Below, in pieces: positions 8,762 through 17,460 of a DNA stretch of 20,261 bases. Source of the stretch: Collodictyon triciliatum. Lineage: Eukaryota; CRuMs. The stretch lies in NCBI GenBank assembly GCA_043381765.1, contig JBHJMP010001248.1, positions 1 through 20,261 on the forward strand, given 5' to 3'. The notes under the pieces were generated by a model. The model was not told the DNA's origin. It was given only the letters and a program-made list of their open reading frames with translations, and made no database searches. Both the position numbers and the translations under genes were made by a program. Positions within the stretch are counted from its first letter, which is position 1; the number at the start of each line of letters is the position of its first letter.

Positions 8762-10755
8762 CTAGTTGTTGAGTTCCTTTTCCTTCGCCTTCAGTAAGTC
8801 GGATACTTCCTTCACCATTCCGTCAATTACTTTGTCCACCTATGAATTGGGGCGATTTTCGAAAAAAAAATGATTGTAATGTGCTTTCGCCTGGAGAACT
8901 AGGTGCTCATAAATATATTTGAGCACTTATATTAATAATTTGGAACTATAAAGCATCCGTTTCTTCTTCTTCATTCGATGAACTTAGATTTGCAGATTAT
9001 TTAAGAGAATTCAAAGGGAGGGGGAAGCAATGAATCATATAATTATGTTACAGAAATTGAAGCTTGCTTACATTCTTTTCAAACTTTTTCTCAATATCTT
9101 CAGAAATTCCTTTAAAGCCTTTGATGTCATCCATACACGCCCGACGAAGCTTTCGTACGGTATTCTTTGTCTGACAAAAATGCAATTACTACTGATTTCT
9201 CACTTACAAAGCGGACCATCAAGGTGACTTGTTCTCGAATTTTGACAGCATAATTTACACGTTAAAAAGACAAAAACAAAAAAACAAAAAAAAAAACAAA
9301 AAAAAACAAAAACAAAATTATATGGTGTATTGCCATAGCTGTCAGAAACGCACCTCCTCTCCAAAGTTATTGGCTGATTTAATCATATCTTGGCGATGCG
9401 TTTGCGTCATCCTTAGTAATCATCAATAAAAGTTAATGAATTTTTTTTTCATAAAAAGACTGGCGGTGCACAATATCATACTACAATACAATTAAATTAT
9501 CAATAAATCTATGAAAATGTTGCATTAACACGAGAAAAAGACCAAAGAAATCTTGCTTGGGCATAGGAAGCTTGACACTCTCTCCCTCCACAATTGGATT
9601 CAGTCCAAGAGATGATATTCTCAAAGCCTTTTCAATATCACGCACATGCTGTAAACCGAGTCGGAAAAAAAAAGAATACTCAGTGCGGAAAAAGGGAGGG
9701 GTAATCAAAATGCAACTGAGTTCAAGAGAAACCTAAAAGAAGTATCGACAACAAATAAAACTGTGAAAGTGTTCTCTCAATATGAATATTACACTGCCAT
9801 CGAAGGGCTGCACAAGAATCATTTGTGCGTTCTGCACAGAAATATTGGCGATGGACAAGAGAGGAACATTGTTCTTTTCAATGGACACGTGGACGCCGTC
9901 CAAAAGATCTAAATATTGTTTGACCACATGAAACAAAAAGAAAGAAAAGAAAAAAGAGATAATTATGTTTTTTCCATCGTACAGTGGTTGTTATGATTCT
10001 GTAATTGATGATATTTTTTTCCTTTGCCCTCCACAAACATGCACATCTTGAATAGAAGAAAACATCCATATGCAATACGTGATGGATTCATCGAGGACAG
10101 AATATTAAAATGCTATGCATCAACAGCAACTAACTTGCAGACGCTCTTCCTGGCCTCAAAGTAGCCAAGTCCTTCACCAGAGCTTCCTTCACCAGAGAAA
10201 ACTTTGTCTTCAAAGCTGCAAAGTCCAGTTGTCCGTCCTGGGTNNNNNNNNNNNNNNNNNNNNNNNNNNNNNNNNNNNNNNNNNNNNNNNNNNNNNNNNN
10301 NNNNNNNNNNNNNNNNNNNNNNNNNNNNNNNNNNNNNNNNNNNNNNNNNNNNNNNNNNNNNNNNNNNNNNNNNNNNNNNNNNNNNNNNNNNNNNNNNNNN
10401 NNNNNNNNNNNNNNNNNNNNNNNNNNNNNNNNNNNNNNNNNNNNNNNNNNNNNNNNNNNNNNNNNNNNNNNNNNNNNNNNNNNNNNNNNNNNNNNNNNNN
10501 NNNNNNNNNNNNNNNNNNNNNNNNNNNNNNNNNNNNNNNNNNNNNNNNNNNNNNNNNNNNNNNNNNNNNNNNNNNNNNNNNNNNNNAAAAAAATACCAAT
10601 GCTTTCATAAAAAATAGAGTAAGGGTCTAATATTCACTCTTCTTGCTGAGAAATCGGACGAAGGCGGCAGAGCGAGGCACCAGCAGGGAAGAGGTAAGAG
10701 CCGGCCGTGGGCTGAGATTGAGGGCAGAGCGCAGTGCAAGCCTCGCAAAGTTCAT
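8762..10755 (-). CDS. MRRF: Mitochondrial ribosome recycling factor, interrupted by an assembly gap
   Basis: RRF splits the post-termination ribosome, with EF-G, so that it can start again. Visible exons: 10755-10638, [gap], 10243-10135, 9908-9793, 9648-9557, 9411-9354, 9170-9072, 8839-8762. Exon 1 (MNFARLALRS, then Arg/Ser/Leu-rich to FVRFLSKK) has no acidic residue until its end, as expected of a mitochondrial presequence. Family motifs follow in order: KDLATLRPGRAS, LLDGV, PLLSIANISV, ILVQPFDGS, DIEKALRISSLGLNP, VKLPMPKMT, HRQDMIKSANNFGEE, VRKLRRACMDD, ISEDIEKKFEKN, and the C-terminal LLKAKEKELNN before TAG. The two-arginine motif in the long helix is present. The intron between 9557 and 9411 begins with GC rather than GT. 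At least one junction, and possibly coding sequence, is hidden in the gap. The gene converges on the membrane-protein gene. Confidence 0.92.
9271..9317. repeat. A-rich (A)nC tract in an RRF intron
   Basis: Runs of 4-9 A are separated by single C within the intron between exons 9411-9354 and 9170-9072. In the transcript it is a U-rich tract with G spacers. It appears to be slippage-prone simple sequence without other content. Confidence 0.7.
10244..10586. other. Assembly gap (343 N) inside the mitochondrial RRF gene
   Basis: Unsequenced bases separate the presequence exon from the first exon of the mature RRF. Exon 1 ends in phase 1 at a GTGAAT donor, so the missing bases contain at least one acceptor and the start of the exon that reads QDGQLDFAAL at the gap edge. 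Open frames crossing the Ns are artefacts. Confidence 0.99.
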
Positions 10756-11267
10756 TCGTGCGACTAGAGAGCTGGAAAGAAATACATGAAAGGTTGTTGG
10801 CGCAGTTGACGTTGCTACGAGAAGGCGGCTGGGTTTCTTGCTTTCTTCGATGTCTTTGCTTGGTCTCTCTGTGCCGTGATGTTGGACGATTGTTGATGGT
10901 GACGCATGAATATCCCACAAAAATATTACTAATATGGAATATATAATTATATCATATATTGGATGCAATTTCAATAAATAACTATTTATATATTAATATT
11001 TTCTATGTTAAAGTAATCTATAATATATATATGCCAGTGAAATAAAGGGTTGCTCGAACCTTTCTCTGGTGAGCAAGATTCTTCGAATGTATCGGGAATT
11101 TTCAGATCGAAATATCTAGACCACAGGAAAATCGGGAACTTTGACACCCAACAACAATCTGAGAGCTTTCGGCGTTTGAAGGGTGGACTCACCAAAAGCG
11201 TGGTTCAGTTTGGAGGCCGAGCAAGCGGAACAGAGGGAACATGGCGGTGAATCCACCGATATGTAAT

Positions 11268-11433
<166 letters not shown>

Positions 11434-11434
11434 A

Positions 11435-11476
11435 GTTTGTTTGTTTGTTTGTTTGTTTGTTTGTTTGTTTGTTTGT

Positions 11477-11511
<35 letters not shown>

Positions 11512-11512
11512 T
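11435..11512 (+). repeat. (GTTT)n followed by (ATTT)n, truncated by gap
   Basis: GTTT units run to about 11477, then ATTT units continue until the Ns. Together with the preceding GATT array this is a stepwise series of related 4-bp units, which probably continues into the gap. Confidence 0.92.
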
Positions 11513-12218
11513 NNNNNNNNNNNNNNNNNNNNNNNNNNNNNNNNNNNNNNNNNNNNNNNNNNNNNNNNNNNNNNNNNNNNNNNNNNNNNNNNNNNNNNNN
11601 NNNNNNNNNNNNNNNNNNNNNNNNNNNNNNNNNNNNNNNNNNNNNNNNNNNNNNNNNNNNNNNNNNNNNNNNNNNNNNNNNNNNNNNNNNNNNNNNNNNN
11701 NNNNNNNNNNNNNNNNNNNNNNNNNNNNNNNNNNNNNNNNNNNNNNNNNNNNNNNNNNNNNNNNNNNNNNNNNNNNNNNNNNNNNNNNNNNNNNNNNNNN
11801 NNNNNNNNNNNNNNNNNNNNNNNNNNNNNNNNNNNNNNNNNNNNNNNNNNNNNNNNNNNNNNNNNNNNNNNNNNNNNNNNNNNNNNNNNNNNNNNNNNNN
11901 NNNNNNNNNNNNNNNNNNNNNNNNNNNNNNNNNNNNNNNNNNNNNNNNNNNNNNNNNNNNNNNNNNNNNNNNNNNNNNNNNNNNNNNNNNNNNNNNNNNN
12001 NNNNNNNNNNNNNNNNNNNNNNNNNNNNNNNNNNNNNNNNNNNNNNNNNNNNNNNNNNNNNNNNNNNNNNNNNNNNNNNNNNNNNNNNNNNNNNNNNNNN
12101 NNNNNNNNNNNNNNNNNNNNNNNNNNNNNNNNNNNNNNNNNNNNNNNNNNNNNNNNNNNNNNNNNNNNNNNNNNNNNNNNNNNNNNNNNNNNNNNNNNNN
12201 NNNNNNNNNNNNNNNNNN
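11513..12218. other. Assembly gap (706 N) inside the compound microsatellite
   Basis: The gap is bounded by ATTT repeats on the left and CTTTGTTT repeats on the right, so the missing sequence is probably more of the same array. Long open frames drawn through this gap are repeat artefacts of the LFVC/LFIY kind and not genes. Confidence 0.99.
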
Positions 12219-12325
12219 TTCTTTGTTTCTTTGTTTCTTTGTTTATTTGTTTATTTGTTTATTTGTTTCTTTGTTTCTTTGTTTCTTTGTTTCTTTGTTT
12301 CTTTGTTTCTTTGTTTACTTGTTTC
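12219..12325 (+). repeat. CTTTGTTT/ATTTGTTT array (8-bp period), right side of gap
   Basis: About 13 units alternate between CTTTGTTT and ATTTGTTT. The T-rich strand is the same as on the left side of the gap. The array ends about 170 bases before the channel start codon. Confidence 0.9.
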
Positions 12326-12496
12326 GTCTATTTATTCTTCTGCTTTTACCTATGATTCTCTGATATCATATACTTGTTGCATCTGCATATTCTCTTCGCA
12401 TCCACGTTCTAAATTACCTGCTGTTCCCTTTACTCTCACTGCCCCAAAGAGACTGTGGTGTCCTACTCCCTCCCGCCAAGCGCAACCACCACACGC

Positions 12497-15400
12497 ATGG
12501 ACAGGAAAAAGCGCGGCTCCATCGTCTCCACAACAATCATCACAACAACCGCATCCTCGTCATATACTAGACCTCCTCCTTTGCCCACAACAGACCCGAC
12601 AGAAACCTCGTTTTCCCATGCAAGCGCAGTCGATGCAAAAGAAAACACTCACGTTTACACCCACACACCCTCTCAATCTCGAGTCGACCTACGCGCAAAC
12701 ATCTCGTCCCACTTAGATACAACAGACAAGAATCAAGAGGACACAGCAGCGAGAAACGATGATGATGCGGCTGGGTCTTCGCGCAGTAACTCCAACAGCG
12801 CTTTACCACTCGAGACACACAGCTTTCAGCGCCAGCCATCCGAGACTGCAGATAATGTATATCATGAGCAAGAGTCATCCAGTCGACACATATACAGACA
12901 ACATAGCAACGTGGATATAGCTGCGTCACAAGCGACAAAAAGCTACAAGGTGCGGTTGAGCACGTTTTGGAAGAGTGTAGCCGAGTTTCGGAGATGCAAG
13001 CTGCGCAAGATGTACGAGGCTCGCAAGCAACGAATGCTGTCATATCGAAGAGAGTCAGTGCGGATGAGCACAGAGGTATATCTCTCGAGACTCGCTCAAG
13101 TAGAATATCTTTTTTATTATTGATGAAAGATTAAGGAATCAGAAGTAACTGATGGGAATACATGCATTCAAGAACACAGATACACGCGTTTCGAGGTCAC
13201 CAAGTTTTGAAGGCTCACTTCCCTCTGCTCCATCGTTTTCAGGAAATCACCGACAGAGTATCTATGCCATGACCAGAAATAGGAATTTGCCTGTAATTGT
13301 TGCTTTCCATAAAAAAAAAATAATTACTAATTATTAATTGAGCATCGTAATTTACCGATGCTGAGTAAATTATTTTTTTATGCTCTCATTCAAAGTCTTC
13401 TTTTCAGACTATGAATTTTTTCGTATCAAAATACGCGAGTTATTTCCAATAAAGCTTTGCTGATAATTTTATCGATACATCTGCACATGAATAACTATCG
13501 GATAAAGGTCGAAGAAATGTCAAAGTGGGAAAAAATCGATGAGGCAACCATCCTTTTCCCAGACTCTGCCATGCTGTCTTACTGGGACACCTTCATGGGC
13601 CTTCTCATAATGTACACGGCCTTCATGATTCCATATGTTCTCGGGTTCAACGTGAGTAAATGAGCTTACTGGTTCATCTCCAAAGATATTTTCATATGCA
13701 CATTTCTCGGGCGATGGAAATGACGGCATTTGGATTGGCTGGATATATGACAGGGATTAATCAAAGATTTGAGTAGGTTAGCTTAGATGGAGCGTGGAAG
13801 GTGCTGGACACAGTTGTAGACTTTTGCTTCATGCTGAACATTGTTGTAACAACGCGAATCGCCGTCATTGACGAAAATATGGTTTCTTTTCCTCTCTTTC
13901 TTTTCTTTTCTTTTCTTTTCTTTTCTTTTCTTTTCTTTTCTTTTCTTTTCTTTTCTTTTCTTTTCTTTTCTTTTCTTTTCTTTTCTTTCTTTTCTTTTCT
14001 TTTCTTTTCTTTTCTTTTCTTTTCTTTTCTTTTCTTTTCTTTTCTTTTCTTTTCTTTTCTTTTCTTTTCTTTTCTGTAGTGTAGTGTAGATGTTAAAATT
14101 ACGACTACAACTTTGTGTGCTTCTCAACACCTGCTCGCCTTTTGCAACAACAAAGACCATCACAGATGCTAAAGGAATCATCAAGCACTATGCAAAAACA
14201 TGGCTCCTGTTCGACATACTGGCGTCCTTGCCCCTATCTCTCATCTTCAGCAATATGCTCTATGTCATTCCCTTTCGCATTCCCCGGCTGCTCAGAATCG
14301 CAAGACTTGTCCGACTTGCAAAGGTCAGTGACACCTCCACACCCCATTATCCACACCACGCAGGCTTCCTTTTGCAAATTTGGTGACGGCGCAAATCATC
14401 AATCTGGGTAACAGGTCAACATCTGGGCATCCACATCCAACTCATACCGAGTCATCAGGCTTAGTATCCAGTTCACGATGGTTGCACATTGGGTCGGATG
14501 CGCATGGTACTTTGTATCACGACAAGAGGCGAGTATTTTTTTCTTTGACTCTTGTTTAAATCAGAGAGACCAAGGTCAGATGCACATCATAAACGTCTTG
14601 CACAACAAGGAAATCTGAATAGCACACTATTATCTGTAAACAGAGCTTTCCTGACAACGGATTCTCTGCGCCTGCACATATCGACCAGCTGGTAAGAAGA
14701 GTGATGATGATAGCGTGGTCACCAGCCACATCCATGATTTCTAGGCAGAATGATAAATATCCCTGTTCAAAGATTTGATTCTATGGCATGTGTCGTTCGT
14801 ATATATGACACTGACACACTTATCAAACAACATAATGTCGGGTCGCATGGTTCTCGCAACGGACATTGCACAGCCTGTCTACTCTCGATATCTGAGGGCG
14901 CTATCGTGGGGCTTCACAAATCTGTCCGGACTCGGAGGCAACCTGATACCACAAACTGACGCTGAGTGCTATCTCACACTGGTTGTGGTCATCATCGCTC
15001 TGTTTGTATTTGCGACAATCATCGGGTCCATCAACTCGGAAATCGGTAAGAAGATTGATTGGGAGGTTGATATACGAGAAAAGATACGCTCATGACCTGA
15101 CACGAAGCTACGATTCGAAGAGAGGAATGACTCTGCTCTATGTAGCAAACCTTGACCGCACACAAGCACGATTCCGGGAGCGTCTGCAAGGAGTGCACGA
15201 CTTCATGACGGTGAGACTATTTTTTATGATGATAGGAGGGAGATTCTTATAAGTAAAGAAGCATTACATTACCGATGGGTCTCTTGACTGGTTGCTCATG
15301 CCATCGCCAATATCTTTTCACCACGTTTGACCTGAAAGTACCGCCGCCTACCCGAGAACACCAAAGTCAAGATTCGCCACTACTACGAACGCATCTGGTT

Positions 15401-16875
15401 TCTCAACCAAGGTCATAGCACAGGAAATCGAGATTTCTGGAAATCATCATTTTATGAGAAAGGAAACAAAAACAAACCAAAATAGAACCGATACATCATC
15501 TCAGCAAATACACACATATCGTTTTACGCAACAAACATGCACAGGCAAACAAAGCTTCTTGCGTATGACGTTTATGTGTGCTCGTTTCACGACAATATTT
15601 CTTCGTATCCTGCAGGACTGGACGAGACGGACATTCTGGGAGACCTTCCTCGAGACCTCAGGATGGAGGTAGCCAGCCACATCCACCGCAAGCTGCTTCA
15701 AAAGGTATCCAGCTGCATGGACTCCAAGATTACTTACACACACGAACAATAAGGACTTTGCTAGACTATACGCAAGAGCATCAGACATATTTTTTTCATG
15801 AAATATCGGCACTCATGTCTATCTTCGCACTGACACTATAACGTAGGTGCCACTTTTTCGCGATGTGGAAGAAAGCTTCATCAGGGCGCTCTCACTTCGC
15901 ATCCGACCAGAGATATGCTTACCCGGAGACTATGTGTTCCGGTTCGGGTATGAGTTGATAGCAGGATGCCGATATTTGAGAACAGAAGCCTACCCAACCC
16001 ACTTTCGGACTCACCATACGGAAAATGTCATGGGGCCTGTTCTGATTCCTGCCGCCCTAGGGAACAAGCGTCAGAAATGTATTTCATCAGCAGCGGGTGT
16101 GTCGAGATTATATCACCGGACGGGTCGATTCGGCTGGCGGAGATGAAAGAAGGGGCGTATTTTGGTGAGAGGAGAGAACATGATTTGAATGTTTACAAGA
16201 GGAAATAAGTGATTCGTATCTGACGGGTGGAACCCATTCGATAGGGGAAATCGCCATCCTGTCGAAAACGACGCGCACAGCGTCTGTGCGAGCGACGGAG
16301 GTGTGCGAGCTTTTTGTGGTAAGGAAGATGAGTTTGATAGTGAGATAAATGAAGTTGATGAAGGAAGAAGAGGTTTGGAGTTTGTTGATATTTCGTTTAT
16401 GTATGAACAGCTTCACAAGACCGACTTTGACGCTCTTTTGGAGCAGTATCCCAACGTTTATGCAAAAATTCGACAGGTTTTGGATTCCTTTTCAAGAATT
16501 ATATCTTTATCTACACTTGCTCGTCCCCGATGTTTGTGTAGTCCCATTGTGATGTCTATGTTCGCATTCATCAGTTGTCATTTGTCAATCAATGCGATGA
16601 CACATAAGTTTGTTTTTCGGACAATTTAAGGTCGCTCGAGAGCGCAGCATTGAGAGGAGCAGGTCACTCATCATGAAGGCGCAGTATGATTCATCACATT
16701 TTTTACCGATTATTTATTTTCTCCTTTCATCACTAAATAGTGTATGTTTTCTTTCGCACTGATTTATACGCCGAAAATTGGTTGCAGGAGTGATGCTTCT
16801 CTCTTGATGAAATCAGCTGCGCAGCTCAATGCTAACACGGGAAGCTCGTCTAATTTGAACCAACCCCAAGCCTGA
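12497..16875 (+). CDS. Voltage-sensor/cyclic-nucleotide-binding-domain cation channel (CNG/HCN/KCNH superfamily), 17 exons, 727 aa
   Basis: Exons: 12497-13075, 13173-13292, 13508-13651, 13777-13881, 14156-14323, 14415-14528, 14644-14691, 14874-15045, 15125-15210, 15339-15411, 15616-15704, 15847-15947, 16061-16164, 16245-16318, 16411-16476, 16631-16683, 16788-16875; 2184 nt, stop TGA. Residues 1-233 are Ser/Thr/Asp-rich and probably disordered. Then come S1 (YWDTFMGLLIMYTAFMIPY, about 252-272), S2 (VVDFCFMLNIVV), S3 (LLFDILASLPLS), S4 (R357, R360, R363, R366, R369, K372 at three-residue spacing), S5 (VAHWVGCAWYF), pore (RYLRALSWGFTNLSGLGGN), S6, C-linker (YRRLPENTKVKIRHYYERIW) and cyclic-nucleotide domain (about 567-680: PGDYVF, MYFISSGCVEII, FGEIAI, RTASVRA). 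The Glu of FGE and the Arg of RTA are kept, so nucleotide binding is expected. Less certain: the exon 2/3 junction, the exon 3/4 junction (13655/13787 also works) and the end of exon 6. Ion selectivity is not predictable from this filter. Confidence 0.92.
13901..14075 (+). repeat. (TTTTC)n array, about 35 units, in a channel intron
   Basis: A 175-bp all-pyrimidine array fills most of the intron between the S2 and S3 exons (13882-14155). One unit near 13986 has lost a T, which shifts the register. It ends about 80 bases before the acceptor, so it extends well beyond what an ordinary polypyrimidine tract needs. Confidence 0.95.
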
Positions 16876-16966
16876 AGAGTCAACTTGCACAAAACCAACT
16901 GCAACGCAGAAAAGCTCCACCTTTGCGAAACAAAATCTTAATAGTATTGATATGTTGCTTACATGA

Positions 16967-16972
16967 AATAAA
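16967..16972 (+). promoter_or_regulatory. Candidate polyadenylation signal AATAAA of the channel gene
   Basis: AATAAA lies 92 bases past the channel stop codon. A second copy is at 17071-17076. The position is plausible, but the hexamer is common in AT-rich DNA. Confidence 0.35.
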
Positions 16973-17169
16973 CAAAAAATAGCGTTAGAGTGCACCTGAA
17001 AAATACTGCGTCTAAACATTATTACAAAGACATCATTATCGATTCCTGAAATATTTGTGCAATTCCACACAATAAATCCCTTTTCGATTTTGCCGTGGAA
17101 CCTCGTATGTGTTTGCATTTATCATGCTCGTAGTGTGCCTGTATGTTTGAAGGATAATGTGGATTTCAG

Positions 17170-17233
17170 AAATCCATCAGCCAGATAGCTCAGATGTCCT
17201 CCGAGCAGGCCTCGGTCAAAATTGCGAATATAT
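17170..17233 (+). CDS. Possible alternative 3' exon of the channel gene
   Basis: Following a good acceptor (GATTTCAG), an open frame reads KSISQIAQMSSEQASVKIAN and meets a GTATGT donor at 17234. Its composition is exon-like and stands out from the AT-rich surroundings. The nearest gene on this strand is the channel, whose own frame already closes at 16875. Its exon 16 (ending in phase 2) could instead join an internal acceptor at 17180 in correct phase, giving an alternative C-terminus. I cannot place a following exon. The splice-like borders are visible; membership in the channel gene is inference. Confidence 0.25.
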
Positions 17234-17348
17234 GTATGTACAGACCACAATGCATTAGAGTAATCTTTAACTGTCTTAATTTGAGCGATTTAATTTGATT
17301 TAATTTAATGTTTATTTAAAATTTAATTCTGGCTTCATTTGATTTAAT

Positions 17349-17354
17349 TTTATT
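17349..17354 (-). promoter_or_regulatory. Candidate polyadenylation signal AATAAA of the phosphatase gene
   Basis: AATAAA on the minus strand lies about 107 bases beyond the phosphatase stop codon, with another copy at about 17311-17316. The position fits, but chance occurrence is likely here. Confidence 0.33.
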
Positions 17355-17460
17355 GCCACTTTCACGACAGTCTTGTAAAGGAAGACCATGCAGTGGTATC
17401 CTGCGAAACGGTGTGCCTTTCGCGTCATGTCATAGCGGCTTCACACAGCAGGACATGCCA

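Larger units (their letters stand above)
16876..17460. other. Convergent intergenic region between channel and phosphatase genes
   Basis: It should contain both 3' untranslated regions. AATAAA signals are visible for each strand. One coding-like patch lies at 17170-17233 and is listed separately. A TTTAATTTGATT-rich low-complexity stretch covers about 17279-17352. I see nothing else recognisable. Confidence 0.6.

Noticed and set aside
9186-9240. Extra RRF exon reading AVKIREQVTLMVRF
   Set aside because: It looks like the RRF segment before IRN-RR, but joining 9354 directly to 9170 already aligns without gap to the family; adding this exon would insert residues in the long helix.
10115-10630. 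Open frames on both strands across the first gap
   Set aside because: They are made mostly of unknown bases; the real content at both edges is the minus-strand RRF gene.
11193-11242. Short minus-strand first exon MFPLFRLLGLQTEPRF with a GTGAGT donor
   Set aside because: No acceptor downstream gives an open continuation, and its phase does not match the RRF exons. The frame is too short to support alone.
13398-13413. Possible 15-base micro-exon in the channel gene after a strong TTTTCAG acceptor
   Set aside because: It is in phase (ACT ATG AAT TTT TTC then GTATCA), but a micro-exon cannot be supported without transcript data and the protein does not need it.
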